From DAHUYF01 sp035623985 (GTDB lineage Bacteria > Pseudomonadota > Alphaproteobacteria > ATCC43930 > CGMCC-115725): a stretch of DNA of 64,000 nucleotides. The stretch's first letter is position 1. Every line of letters begins with the position of its first letter. Where the stretch lies: assembly GCA_035623985.1 (NCBI GenBank), contig DASPSJ010000022.1:1-64000 (forward strand). The letters run 5' to 3'. Below, in pieces: positions 15,939-24,689 of the stretch. Made by a program: the position numbers and the translations under genes. The notes below the pieces were generated by a model. That model did no database searches. It had not been told where the DNA came from and worked only from the letters and a program-made list of their open reading frames with translations.

Positions 15939-17662
15939 GGCCGTGCTCCGCGCCGCCCGACGATGAGATTGAGCAGCGCCTGGCGCTTCTCCACCGTGAC
16001 CGCATGAAGCGCGCGGTCGAGCGCGGCGGGGAGATCCGCGGGCGCTTCGACGCGCTCGCCATGGCCGCCATAGACCGCCATCATGTGCTCATAGGCGGCG
16101 GCGGGACCGAGATCGGCCACCGGGATGCGGTTGGCGCGCGCGGCGTGGCCGTCGGGGAAGACGCTGAGCGCGGCGCGGCCCACCTCCTCCCACATGGCGT
16201 TGTTGAAGATCACGAACAGCACCGGCAGGTCGAGCGCGCGCAGCACTTGATGGCCGGCGGTGGGATTGCCGAACATATAGGCGCCGTCGCCGAGCGTCGC
16301 GATGACCACCCGGTCGGGCGCGGCAAGCTTGGCGCCGATCGCGGCGCCGATGCCCCAGCCGAGCCCGCCGGCCGTGGGCGTCCCGAAATAGCTGCGCGGC
16401 TGCGGAAATGCCGCATAGCTCAGCAGCAGCGGATATTCGTTGACGAGGAGGGCGTCGGCGGGCTTGGCGCGGGCGATGCAATGGCTCGCCCAGGCGGGAT
16501 GGAGGGGCCGCGCCGATGCCGCCCGCGCCAGCGTGCTCGCGGTCTCGGCGGCCGCGCGCTCGCGCCCTTGGGCGAGGCGCTGGCGGCGCGCGGCGATCGT
16601 CGCCGGCGGGATCCGGCCGGCAAGCGCTTGCGCAAGCGCCGGCAGCGCCACGGCGGGCGTGCCGGTGACCGCGACGTCGCAGGGAAAGCTGCGGATGGGC
16701 AGGCGCCGGAACAGCGGATCGACGCCGAGCTGGATCACCCGGCAGCCGGGCGCCGGCTCGCCATGATGGACCGGAATCCACGGCACGTCGGTCTCGATGC
16801 AGAGGATGGCGTCGGCCTCGCCGAGCGCCGGAAGCGGGTCGAAGCCCAGCAGCATCGGATGATCGCTCGGCAGCGCATTGGCCAGCGCGCGGAACTCGAT
16901 CACCGGGAAAGCGAAGCGCTCGGCGAACTCCGCCAGCGCCGCCGCGTCGGCGGCAAGGCGCGCATGAGCGCGGGCGATGATCAGCGGCCGCTCGGCCGCG
17001 GCCAGGATCGCCGCGGCGCGCTCCACCGCCTCGGGAGCGGCGCCGGGGCTCGTGCCCAGGCCGCGGCGCGGCGCGGTCTCGAAGCTGAAGCGCGCCATCG
17101 GCGCGCTCAGCACCTCGCGCGGCAGGCTCAGATAGACCGGGCCGCAAGGCTCGCTGGTGGCGATTTCGAGCGCGCGGTCGACGACGTCCTCGAGCTGATC
17201 GCCGCTGCGCAGCTCGTAATCCCATTTGCACAGCTCGCGCACCATGCCGGCCTGGTCGAACATCTCCTGCGCCCAATGAATGCCGGTGTCGCGCGCGCCG
17301 CGCTGGCCGCGCTCGGTGAGCGGGCTGCGCCCGGCGGTGAACAGGATCGGCACCTGGTCGCGCGCGGCGTCGGCGAGCGCGTTGATGCCGTTGGCGGTCC
17401 CGACATTGACGTGGAACATCACCGCTTGCGGCCGCCCGGTCATGAGGTAATAGCCATGCGCCATCGCCATCGCGACGTTCTCGTGCCCGACCGAGACCAC
17501 CTTGAGGCGCGGCGTGCGCGATTTGGCCTCGATGGCGGCAAGGCCCTCGACCATGGGCGCGAAATCGGTGCCGCCATTGGCGAAGAGCCAGTCGATGCCG
17601 CGCTCGGCCAGCAGGCTGAGATAGGCTTCGGCGACGGTCTCGACCTCGATGGTCTTCCTCAT
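15935..17662 (-). CDS. ThDP-dependent enzyme (acetolactate synthase / benzoylformate decarboxylase superfamily)
   Basis: The 575-residue protein has the standard three domains. The N-terminal pyrimidine domain carries the catalytic Glu in VSVGHENVAMAMAHGYY (about residue 60); a central domain follows; the C-terminal PP domain has the ThDP/Mg motif TLGDGAYMF...NN. Family members decarboxylate 2-oxo acids or ligate the resulting aldehyde. It sits between the molybdenum hydroxylase (4-bp overlap at 17659-17662) and the amidohydrolase (4-bp overlap at 15935-15938). A benzoylformate-type decarboxylation in an aromatic pathway is a reasonable guess but is not proven. Confidence 0.88.
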   Translation of the reverse strand: MRKTIEVETVAEAYLSLLAERGIDWLFANGGTDFAPMVEGLAAIEAKSRTPRLKVVSVGHENVAMAMAHGYYLMTGRPQAVMFHVNVGTANGINALADAARDQVPILFTAGRSPLTERGQRGARDTGIHWAQEMFDQAGMVRELCKWDYELRSGDQLEDVVDRALEIATSEPCGPVYLSLPREVLSAPMARFSFETAPRRGLGTSPGAAPEAVERAAAILAAAERPLIIARAHARLAADAAALAEFAERFAFPVIEFRALANALPSDHPMLLGFDPLPALGEADAILCIETDVPWIPVHHGEPAPGCRVIQLGVDPLFRRLPIRSFPCDVAVTGTPAVALPALAQALAGRIPPATIAARRQRLAQGRERAAAETASTLARAASARPLHPAWASHCIARAKPADALLVNEYPLLLSYAAFPQPRSYFGTPTAGGLGWGIGAAIGAKLAAPDRVVIATLGDGAYMFGNPTAGHQVLRALDLPVLFVIFNNAMWEEVGRAALSVFPDGHAARANRIPVADLGPAAAYEHMMAVYGGHGERVEAPADLPAALDRALHAVTVEKRQALLNLIVGRRGARP

Positions 17663-19983
17663 GGCGGGGTTGCCTTCCGGATCGCCTGCCAGACGGCGAG
17701 CGGCGTCGCCGGCATGGCGACGTCGACGACCCCCAGCGGCGCCAGCGCGTCGATTATGGCATTGATCACCGCCGGCGGCGCGCCCACGGTGCCGGATTCG
17801 CCGGCGCCCTTGACGCCGAGCGGATTGCTCTTGCAGGGCGTGCCCAGCTCGTCGAGATGGAAGCTCGGCAGATCGTCCGCGCGCGGCATGGCATAGTCGC
17901 TGAAGGTGGCGGAGAGAAGCTGGCCGCTGGCGGCGTCATAGGCGACCTTCTCCAACAGCGCCTGGCCGATGCCTTGGGCGATGCCGCCATGGATCTGGCC
18001 TTCGAACAGCAGCGGATTGATGATGACGCCGGAATCGTCGACCGCGGTGTAGCGCAGGATGGTCACCGCGCCGGTCTCGACGTCGACCTCCAGCTCGCAG
18101 ACATGGCAGCCATTGGGGAAATTGGGCGCGCTCGGCGCGAAGGCGCCGGCCGCTTCGAGGCCGATGCCGAGCGCGCCCGGCCAGCCCACCGGCGCGTGCG
18201 CGCGCTTGGCGATGTCGACCAGCGCGATCGCGCGGTCGGTGCCGGCCACCGTGAAGGCGCCGTCGGCGAAGGCGAGGTCGACCGGCGCCGCCTCGAGCAG
18301 ATGCGCCGCCATGACGCGCGCCTTGTCGATGATGACGTCGGCGGCATTCTTGAGCGCGGAGCCGCCGATCGCCATGCTGCGCGAGCCGTAGGTGCCGCGG
18401 CCGAAGCTCACCAGGTCGGTATCGCCTTGCAGCACGCGGACGCCGTCGAAAGGCACGCCCAGCCATTCCGACACCATCTGCGCATAGACCGTCTCGTGGC
18501 CTTGGCCGTGGCTGTGGGTCCCGGCGAGCACGGTGACGGTGCCGGCCTCGTCGAAGCGGATCTCCATGCGGTCGTTGAAGGGCGCGGCGATCTCGATGAA
18601 ATAGGCAAGGCCGATGCCGCGCCGCTTGCCCGCTTCGGCCGCTTCCGCCCGGCGCGCGGCAAAGCCTTGCCAGTCGGCGATGTCGAGCGCCTTTTCCATC
18701 GCCGCGGCGAAGCGGCCGCTGTCATAGACGAGGTTGAGCGGCGTCTTCGCCGGCATGCGCTCGGGCGGGAGGAAGTTGCGCCGGCGCAGCTCGGCGGGAT
18801 CGATCGCCATCTCGCGCGCCGCCCGGTCGATGAGGCGCTCGATGACATAGACCGCTTCCGGCTTGCCGGCGCCGCGATAGGGGCCGGTCCAGGTGGTGTG
18901 GGTGAAGACGCCGCGCACCGTCACGTGGACGGCGGGAATGTCGTAGACATTGACATAGGCGAGCGAGCCCAGCCCCGCCGGCACGGCGGAGCTGAAGGAA
19001 AGATAGGCGCCGAGCGCGTGATCGGTGGCAACCCGCAGCGCCAGGAACCTGCCGTCCTTGTCGAGCGCCAGCGCCGCCTCGCTCACCGCGTCGCGGCCGT
19101 GGCTGTCGCTCATCAGGCTCTCCGAGCGCTCGGCGACCCATTTCACCGGGCGGCCGAGCCGGCGCGCCGCCCACAGCACCAGCACGTCCTCGGGATAGAC
19201 GCACGCCTTCATGCCGAAGCCGCCGCCGACATCGGGGCAGAGGATGCGGAAATCGCGGTCGGGCTTGCGAAAGACGGCGCGCGCCAGCACCGGGCGCAGC
19301 TTGTGCGGGCCTTGCGAGCTGGTATAGAGCGTGAAGCGGCCGCTCCAGCCGTCATGGGCGCCGAGCGCGGCGCGCGGCTCCAGCGCGTTGGCGCTGAGAC
19401 GGTTGTTGACGAGGCGGAGCCGCGTCACATGCGCGGCGCCCGCGAAAGCGGCGTCGGTCGCCGCCTTGTTGCCGCGCTCGAGCGCGTAGGCGACGTTGCG
19501 CGGGGCCTCCTCCCAGACCAGCGGCGCGCCGGGCTCGGCGGCGGCGGCCGTGTCGACCACCGCCGGCAGCACCTCGTAATCGATCTCCACCAGCTCCGCC
19601 GCGTCGCGCGCCGCTTGCGGCGTCTCGGCGACGATGAAGGCGACGGGATCGCCGACGTGGCGCACGCGCTCGCGCGCCAGCACGGGATGAAGCGGCTGAT
19701 GGCCGGGCGGCCCGCCCCAGGCGACGGGCGTGACGACGACCGGAATGCCGCCGAGCTTGTCCTGCGCCGCATCGGCGCCGGTGAGCACGCAGAGCACGCC
19801 CGGCGCCGCGCGCGCCGCCGCCGCATCGATGCGACGGACCCGCGCATGGGCGTGCGGCGAGCGCAGCACGTAGCCATGGGCCTGGCGCGGCAGGGCGATG
19901 TCGTCGACAAAGCGGCCGCTGCCGGTGAGAAAGCGCGGATCCTCGGTGCGCGGAACCGGCTGGCCGATGCCGAATTTGATCAT
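17659..19983 (-). CDS. Molybdenum hydroxylase large subunit, paralogue 2
   Basis: The protein is 774 residues from the ATG at 19981-19983, which has GGGAGCGGAG upstream; an in-frame start at 20019 adds 12 basic residues. It is clearly paralogous to the 11717-14014 product: IGQPVPRTEDPRFLTGSGRFVDDIALP, DVGGGFGMKACVYPEDVLVLWAARRLGRPVKW, PYRGAGKPEAVY, GQGHETVYAQM and KGAGESGTVGAPPAVINAIIDAL with the catalytic Glu. It is first in a three-gene operon with the ThDP enzyme and an amidohydrolase. Again no Fe-S or FAD subunit gene is adjacent. A palindrome at 20022-20040, shared with the operon at 24187, lies just upstream. Confidence 0.9.
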   Translation of the reverse strand: MIKFGIGQPVPRTEDPRFLTGSGRFVDDIALPRQAHGYVLRSPHAHARVRRIDAAAARAAPGVLCVLTGADAAQDKLGGIPVVVTPVAWGGPPGHQPLHPVLARERVRHVGDPVAFIVAETPQAARDAAELVEIDYEVLPAVVDTAAAAEPGAPLVWEEAPRNVAYALERGNKAATDAAFAGAAHVTRLRLVNNRLSANALEPRAALGAHDGWSGRFTLYTSSQGPHKLRPVLARAVFRKPDRDFRILCPDVGGGFGMKACVYPEDVLVLWAARRLGRPVKWVAERSESLMSDSHGRDAVSEAALALDKDGRFLALRVATDHALGAYLSFSSAVPAGLGSLAYVNVYDIPAVHVTVRGVFTHTTWTGPYRGAGKPEAVYVIERLIDRAAREMAIDPAELRRRNFLPPERMPAKTPLNLVYDSGRFAAAMEKALDIADWQGFAARRAEAAEAGKRRGIGLAYFIEIAAPFNDRMEIRFDEAGTVTVLAGTHSHGQGHETVYAQMVSEWLGVPFDGVRVLQGDTDLVSFGRGTYGSRSMAIGGSALKNAADVIIDKARVMAAHLLEAAPVDLAFADGAFTVAGTDRAIALVDIAKRAHAPVGWPGALGIGLEAAGAFAPSAPNFPNGCHVCELEVDVETGAVTILRYTAVDDSGVIINPLLFEGQIHGGIAQGIGQALLEKVAYDAASGQLLSATFSDYAMPRADDLPSFHLDELGTPCKSNPLGVKGAGESGTVGAPPAVINAIIDALAPLGVVDVAMPATPLAVWQAIRKATPP

Positions 19984-20021
19984 GTGACGCTCCGCTCCCT
20001 GCCGGCGCGCCCGCGGCAAAA

Positions 20022-20040
20022 TCGAACGTGTTCAGCTTAA
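20022..20040. promoter_or_regulatory. Palindrome upstream of the molybdenum hydroxylase operon (putative TetR operator)
   Basis: On the minus strand it reads TGAACACGTTCGA in an AT-rich context, 38 bp upstream of the start at 19983 and in the divergent gap to the TetR gene at 20125. The same core, TGAACATGTTCGA, occurs at 24217-24235 before the SDR operon. The half-sites GAAC and GTTC are perfectly inverted. Confidence 0.6.
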
Positions 20041-20124
20041 GATCGGCCTCCGCCGCCGTCAACGCCGGCTCTTGCCGCCGGGCGCGCGTCATGCTACCCC
20101 CGGCGCCTCTTCGCGGGGTCAAGG

Positions 20125-20751
20125 GTGCGGCTTCGACACACGGAAACCAGCCTGCGCGAGCGCAACAAGGCGCGGAAGCTCGGGAAGATAAGCCGCGCGG
20201 CGCGCGCGCTGTTCATCCGCCGCGGCTACGACGCCACCACCTTGCGCCAGATCGCCGCCAAGGCCGGCGTCGGGCTCGGCACGCTCTTCTCTTACGCCGC
20301 CGACAAGCGCGACCTGCTGTTCCTCATCATCAACGACGACATCGAGGCGATGAACGCCCGCGCCTTCGCCGAGGCGCCGATCGACGCGCCGCTGCTCGAG
20401 CGGCTGGTCGCGATCTTCCGCGTCTTCTTCGCGTTCTTCGGCCGGCAGCCCAATCTCTCGCGCATCATCTTGAAGGAGCTGACCTTCTATTCCGCGGGGC
20501 CGCAGGCGCGGCGCTTCCAGGGCGGGCGGGCGCAAGTGCTGGCGCGGCTCGCCGAGCTCATCGGCGCCGCGCAGCGCGCGGGCGAGATCGGCAGCGGCGA
20601 GGATGCGCGCGAGATCGCCTACACCGTCTTCTCGATCTACGCCGCCGAGATCCGGGAATGGCTGGGGGACGCCAAGCCCGATCTCGAAGCGGGATTTACC
20701 GCGCTGCGCCGGCATTTCCGGCTGCTGCTCATGGGCCTCGGTGTGCGGTGA
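20125..20751 (+). CDS. TetR-family transcriptional regulator
   Basis: The 208-residue protein has a helix-turn-helix at about residues 25-65: ISRAARALFIRRGYDATTLRQIAAKAGVGLGTLFSYAADKRDLLFLI, the classic TetR N-terminal domain. The C-terminal ~140 residues form a ligand-binding helical bundle. The start is GTG at 20125. It is divergent from the molybdenum hydroxylase operon across a 141-bp gap containing a palindrome. A second copy of that palindrome precedes the SDR-ligase-amidohydrolase operon. I infer that it represses both operons until an aromatic acid or acyl-CoA-type ligand binds. Confidence 0.88.
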   Translation: MRLRHTETSLRERNKARKLGKISRAARALFIRRGYDATTLRQIAAKAGVGLGTLFSYAADKRDLLFLIINDDIEAMNARAFAEAPIDAPLLERLVAIFRVFFAFFGRQPNLSRIILKELTFYSAGPQARRFQGGRAQVLARLAELIGAAQRAGEIGSGEDAREIAYTVFSIYAAEIREWLGDAKPDLEAGFTALRRHFRLLLMGLGVR

Positions 20752-20775
20752 GCGGCGATTGCGCAGCAGTCGCAA

Positions 20776-20905
20776 AATTGCTTGCACGGTGCGGGCTCTC
20801 GCGGTTGCAAGGGCAACCGCTGCCGCCTGCCGGCGACGGACAACCCGTTCGATCGCTACGCGATCGAACCCTCCGGGGCCGACCGCAAAGCGGTCGGCCG
20901 GGTTG
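20776..20905 (-). repeat. Composite palindromic intergenic repeat, copy C (two joined elements)
   Basis: The right half, 20841-20905, is the core of repeats A and B in the opposite orientation: GTTCGATCGC/GCGATCGAAC and GACCGCAAAGCGGTC. The left half, 20776-20836, contains TGCGGGCTCTCGCGGTTGCA and CAACCGCTG. It recurs, inverted, at 41033-41096 without the core. It lies between the TetR gene and the converging amidohydrolase gene, where it may also act as a terminator. Confidence 0.75.
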
Positions 20906-20917
20906 TCCGCGTCGCGC

Positions 20918-21760
20918 CTACAATCCGAGGATGCGCTCGGCATTGCCGTGGAAGATCTTTTCCATCACGGCGTCGGGATAGCCGAGCTCGCGCCATTCCC
21001 GGAAGAGGCGGTCATAGGGGATGCTGGGATAGTCGCTGCCGAACATCACCTTGTCCTGGAGCCGCGCGCGGATATCGGTCTTGAGCTGCGCCGGAAAATA
21101 TTTCGGCGCCCAGCCCGACATCTCCCAATAGACGTTGCCCTTGTGCAGCGCCACCGCGGTCATCTCGTCGACCCAGGGCCAGCCGGGATGGGCGGCGATG
21201 ATCCTAAGATCGGGAAAATCGGCCGCAAGCTCGTCGATGGCGGAAGGATGCGCGTGGCGGATCTTGGCGCCGAGCCCGCCGGGCATGCCCGCCCCCATGC
21301 CGGTGGTGCCGACGTCGATCATCACCGGCGCTTTCAATTCATTGATGACCTCGAAGAGCGGGTAGAGCCGCCGGTCGTTGACGGCGAAATGGCCCATGAT
21401 GGGGTGGAAGTGAAAGCCCAGCATGCCGAGCTCGGCGATCGCGCGCCTGGCCTGCTGGATCGCGATCTCGCCCTTGAAGGGGTCGACCGCCGCCCAGGAA
21501 TGGATGATGCGGTCGGGATGGCGAAGCTGCATCGCCTTGACGTACTCGTTGGTGCAAGGCGGCGTGCCGGCGGTGGTCTCGAGATCGAGCGCCACCAGCA
21601 CCGCTTCGACGCCCGCCGCGGCGAAGTCGGCGACGACGTCCTCCTCCTGCTTCCACGTCCAGGCGCGGTTCCAGTACTTCGCCAGCGCCTCGACGTAGGG
21701 ACCCTGGCAGCGGATCCAGGGCTCGGTGTTGGGATAGCAGTGAAGGTCGATGATGCGCAT
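20918..21760 (-). CDS. Amidohydrolase family 2 protein
   Basis: A 280-residue metal-dependent TIM-barrel hydrolase or decarboxylase. Visible are MRIIDLHCYPNTEP, where only one His of the usual HxH remains, FHFHPIMGHF, IAAHPGWPWVDE and MFGSDYPSIPYDRL with the catalytic Asp. HGNAERILGL is the normal end of the family. It is the last gene of the operon with the AMP ligase (8-bp gap) and the SDR. It is a distant relative of the 14946-15938 protein. Decarboxylation or hydrolysis of a ring-derived acid is likely; the substrate is unknown. Confidence 0.86.
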   Translation of the reverse strand: MRIIDLHCYPNTEPWIRCQGPYVEALAKYWNRAWTWKQEEDVVADFAAAGVEAVLVALDLETTAGTPPCTNEYVKAMQLRHPDRIIHSWAAVDPFKGEIAIQQARRAIAELGMLGFHFHPIMGHFAVNDRRLYPLFEVINELKAPVMIDVGTTGMGAGMPGGLGAKIRHAHPSAIDELAADFPDLRIIAAHPGWPWVDEMTAVALHKGNVYWEMSGWAPKYFPAQLKTDIRARLQDKVMFGSDYPSIPYDRLFREWRELGYPDAVMEKIFHGNAERILGL

Positions 21761-21768
21761 GGCGGCTC

Positions 21769-23421
21769 CTAAGGCCGGGCCGGGGGTGCGGCGAGGGTTT
21801 TAGCGACCATATCAACCAGCGCCGTCTTCGACACCTTGCCGAAGGTGGAAAGCGGGAACTCGCTCATCAGCTCCAGCCGCTCCGGCAGCTTGAACTTGGC
21901 GATCTCCTTGCCGGCGAGAAAGGACAATAGCTCCTCCAGGCTGAGGCTGCCGCCGGCGCGGAGGATGACGCAGGCGCACATGCGCTCGCCCAGAAGCGGG
22001 TCGGGCACGGCGATGCAGGCGACGTTCTGCACCGCGGGATGCGACAGGATCAGGTTCTCGATCTCCTCGGCGCTGATCTTCTCGCCGCCGCGGTTGATGA
22101 GATCCTTCTTGCGCCCCTCGACCATGTAGTTGCCGGAGGGATGGCGGCGCATGAGATCGCCCGAGCGGTAGAAGCCGTCGCGGGTGAAGGCCCTGGCGTT
22201 GTGCTCGGCGGCGCCGTAATAGCCGCGCAAGGTGTAGGGACCGCGCACGCAAAGCTCGCCCGTCTCGCCATCGGCCACCTCGTTGTCGTCCTCGTCGAGG
22301 AGGCGCACTTCGTCGTCGGGCGAGATCGGGCGGCCTACCGTCTCGAGCCGGACGTCCTCGGGATCCTCCGCGCGCACGAAGAACAGCGTGCCTTCCGACA
22401 TGCCGAAATTCTCCTGCACGAAGGCGGAGGGGATGAGCGCCTTGGTCCTGAGCCGCACCTCCGGCTGAAGGCGCTGGCCGCCGCTCTGGATGTAGCGCAG
22501 CGAGGCGGTGTCGTGCCGGCGCGCCGCCGGATGGCTGATGAGGCGGATGAGCAGCGCCGGCACCACCTTGAGATGGGTGACGCGATGCTTCTCGATCAGC
22601 GGGAAGATGTCCTCCGGCCGCGTGCTCGCGCTCAGCACCACCGTGCCGCCCGTGAAGAAGACGCCCTGCAGTCCCGGGCAGGCGAGCGGCAGGTTGTGCG
22701 CGATCGGCAAGGCCAGCAGCAGCACGGAGGCGCCGGTGACGCCGCAGACGGCGGCAGCGGCCCGCGAATTGTAGGCGTAGTCGTTGTGGGTGCGGGGGAT
22801 GAGCTTGGGCACGCCGGTGGTGCCGCCGGAGAGCTGGAAGATGCAGGGATCGGCGGGATCGATGGCGATCCCGGCGAGCGCCGCCCCGGGAAGATCGGCG
22901 GGCCGCTCGATCAGCGCCGCGAGCGAAACCTCGCCCGCCCGCGGCGATCCCAGCACGATCGAAAAGCGCAGGGAGGGGCACGCGGCCTTGACGCGGGCGA
23001 TCATCGGCGCGAAGGCGAAATCGCCCTGGCGCTCGGGATAAACGCAGGCGACGGCTTCGGCGAGACGGGCGAATTGGCTCACTTCCGCAAAGCGGTGGCT
23101 CGCCAGCGCGGCGATGGGGATGGCGCCGAGCTTCTGCAAGGCGAGGTAGAGCAGCGCGAACTCGGCGGCGTTCGGGAGCAGCAGCACGATGCGGTCGAGC
23201 GGCTTCACGCCGAGCGCCAGCAGGTTGAGCGCGAGGTTGTCGCTCAAGCGGTCGATCTCGGCATAGGTGAAGCGCCGCTCGCCGTCGATCACCGCGGTGC
23301 GCGGGCCGAATTCGGCGAAGGCCGCGGCGAATTCCTGCGCCAGCGACCGGTCCCGCCAATAGCCCTTCTCGCGATAGCGCCGCGCGAAATCCGGCGGAAA
23401 GGGCACGACGCCGCCGAGCAT
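21769..23421 (-). CDS. Aryl acid AMP/CoA ligase (EntE/DhbE-like)
   Basis: The 550-residue ANL-superfamily adenylase has a P-loop LSGGTTGVPKLIPRTHNDYAYN at about residue 190 and ENFGMSEG as motif A5. YRSGDLMRR carries the ATP-ribose Asp, GRKKDLINRGGEKIS is the hinge, and STFGKVSKTALVD holds the C-terminal catalytic Lys. LALPIAHNLPLACPG strongly recalls 2,3-dihydroxybenzoate-AMP ligases, so an aryl carboxylic acid is the likely substrate. No carrier-protein or NRPS gene is near, so CoA thioester formation for catabolism is more likely than siderophore assembly. It lies in the operon after the SDR (4-bp gap). Confidence 0.9.
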   Translation of the reverse strand: MLGGVVPFPPDFARRYREKGYWRDRSLAQEFAAAFAEFGPRTAVIDGERRFTYAEIDRLSDNLALNLLALGVKPLDRIVLLLPNAAEFALLYLALQKLGAIPIAALASHRFAEVSQFARLAEAVACVYPERQGDFAFAPMIARVKAACPSLRFSIVLGSPRAGEVSLAALIERPADLPGAALAGIAIDPADPCIFQLSGGTTGVPKLIPRTHNDYAYNSRAAAAVCGVTGASVLLLALPIAHNLPLACPGLQGVFFTGGTVVLSASTRPEDIFPLIEKHRVTHLKVVPALLIRLISHPAARRHDTASLRYIQSGGQRLQPEVRLRTKALIPSAFVQENFGMSEGTLFFVRAEDPEDVRLETVGRPISPDDEVRLLDEDDNEVADGETGELCVRGPYTLRGYYGAAEHNARAFTRDGFYRSGDLMRRHPSGNYMVEGRKKDLINRGGEKISAEEIENLILSHPAVQNVACIAVPDPLLGERMCACVILRAGGSLSLEELLSFLAGKEIAKFKLPERLELMSEFPLSTFGKVSKTALVDMVAKTLAAPPARP

Positions 23422-23425
23422 GGGC

Positions 23426-24187
23426 TCAGGTCGAGCTCGAGAAGCCGCCGTCGACGACGACGACCTCGCCGGTGACGAAGCGGTTGCCTTCGATGAGCGA
23501 CAGCATGGTTTCGGCCACGTCCTCGGCGGTGACGACGCGCTTCAGCGGCGTGAGCCTGGCGCGCCGCGCCATGAGATCGTCGTACTTGTCCCTGAGCATG
23601 CGCTTCATCCAATCGCCTTCCATCCAGCCCGGCGCCACGGCGTTGACGCGGATCTCCGGGCCGAGGGCCAAGGCGAGCGTCTTGGTGAGGTTGACCACCG
23701 CCGCCTTGCTGGCGGCGTAAGGCAGCGGCTGCGGGCCCGGGCGCAGGCCGACGATGCTTGCGGTGTTGATGATGACCGGCGCCGGCGCCTTGCGCAGCAG
23801 CGGCAAGGCCGCGCGCGTCACCAGGAAGACGCCGCGCACGTTGACGGCAAAGATACGGTCCCATTCCTCGACCGAGAGCGCGTCGAGATCGCGCGGCGGC
23901 ACTTCGGTCGTCGTGCCGGCATTGTTGACGAGCGCGTCGAGCTTGGCGAATCCGCTCTCGACCGCGCGCAGCATGGCGCGCACCGCGGCGTCGTCCGAGA
24001 CGTCGCACCGGCACAGCAGCGTCCGGGCGCCCAGCCGCTCCGCCTCGGCGGCGACCGCGCGCGCCTCGGCGTCGCTGCTGCGGTAGTTGATGGCGACGTC
24101 GTAGCCCCCGCGCGCCAGCGCCAGCGCGGCGCTGCGGCCGATGCCGTTCGAGGCGCCGGTGACGAGGGCGGACTTGCGGTCGGGCAT
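23426..24187 (-). CDS. Short-chain dehydrogenase/reductase
   Basis: The 253-residue classical SDR has cofactor motif TGASNGIG (residues 10-17), NNAG, the catalytic Ser in INTASIVG and YAASK. The C-terminal GEVVVVDGGFSSST is typical. It oxidises or reduces a hydroxyl or carbonyl with NAD(P). It is first in the operon SDR - aryl ligase - amidohydrolase, and its promoter region holds the palindrome shared with the 19983 operon. Preference for NADP may be hinted at by NYRSSDAEA after strand 2, but this is not decisive. Confidence 0.92.
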   Translation of the reverse strand: MPDRKSALVTGASNGIGRSAALALARGGYDVAINYRSSDAEARAVAAEAERLGARTLLCRCDVSDDAAVRAMLRAVESGFAKLDALVNNAGTTTEVPPRDLDALSVEEWDRIFAVNVRGVFLVTRAALPLLRKAPAPVIINTASIVGLRPGPQPLPYAASKAAVVNLTKTLALALGPEIRVNAVAPGWMEGDWMKRMLRDKYDDLMARRARLTPLKRVVTAEDVAETMLSLIEGNRFVTGEVVVVDGGFSSST

Positions 24188-24216
24188 GGCGGCTCCCCGG
24201 CACTTTTCGCCGATAG

Positions 24217-24235
24217 TCGAACATGTTCAATTTAT
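24217..24235. promoter_or_regulatory. Palindrome upstream of the SDR operon (putative TetR operator)
   Basis: The minus strand reads TGAACATGTTCGA, a perfect GAACATGTTC dyad, 30 bp upstream of the SDR start. It shares core and flanking A/T bases with the site at 20022-20040. Confidence 0.6.
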
Positions 24236-24250
24236 GGTCAAGGCCGGCGC

Positions 24251-24475
24251 TCATGACCGCCGCGACGGAACCGCCGCCGCGGGCCTCGCGGGCGGCGTCG
24301 CGCTCTGCCGACGGCCGCCTGCGTCCGGCCGGGCGCGCCGTGCCGGGCGGCTCCGCAATTTTTCCGCGAGCGCGCGCATCAGCGCCTCAAAGGTGTCCAG
24401 CAGCTCCCGGTCGCCGTGCCTTGCCAGCAGGGCCTCGTATCGATCGAACCGGGTTCTGCGCTCGAGCTTGGTCAT
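24251..24475 (-). CDS. Small MTK-type helical protein, copy 1
   Basis: The protein is 74 residues from the ATG at 24473-24475, with GAGG upstream. The N-terminal ~45 residues (MTKLERRTRFDRYEALLARH, then RELLDTFEALMRALAEKL) align without gaps to the 25710-26033 product. A basic Pro/Ala/Arg tail follows. I do not recognise a family. Conservation of the helical part and divergence of the tail between copies support a real gene. It lies upstream of the SDR operon on the same strand and divergent from an XRE gene 729 bp away. Confidence 0.6.
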   Translation of the reverse strand: MTKLERRTRFDRYEALLARHGDRELLDTFEALMRALAEKLRSRPARRARPDAGGRRQSATPPARPAAAVPSRRS

Positions 24476-24667
24476 GACTGCCTCGCGAGGGAGCGTGGAG
24501 CGCCGAAAGTGCGTGTAGAACGGGCGGCTCGCACACAACGCGCGCAACAGAAGGACAAATGCGCCGGCATGCAGTCATCGCGCTTGCGGCCGCGAATTTC
24601 CGACGTGCGGGACGGTGCGCATTCCCTTGCGCCGGCGAGGCGCGGAACCACGTGGAGGGCCGTGACA

Positions 24668-24689
24668 CCCCCGGGTCACAGCCCGGGGG
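24668..24689. other. Perfect hairpin in spacer 1
   Basis: CCCCCGGG (24668-24675) and CCCGGGGG (24682-24689) form an 8-bp stem with a 6-base loop. No T-tract follows on either strand, so it is a weak candidate as an intrinsic terminator; it could be part of an RNA or a protein site. Confidence 0.4.

Noticed and set aside
24668..24689. Intrinsic terminator at the perfect hairpin in spacer 1
   Set aside because: There is no T-tract on either strand and no gene end nearby, so it is reported only as a hairpin.
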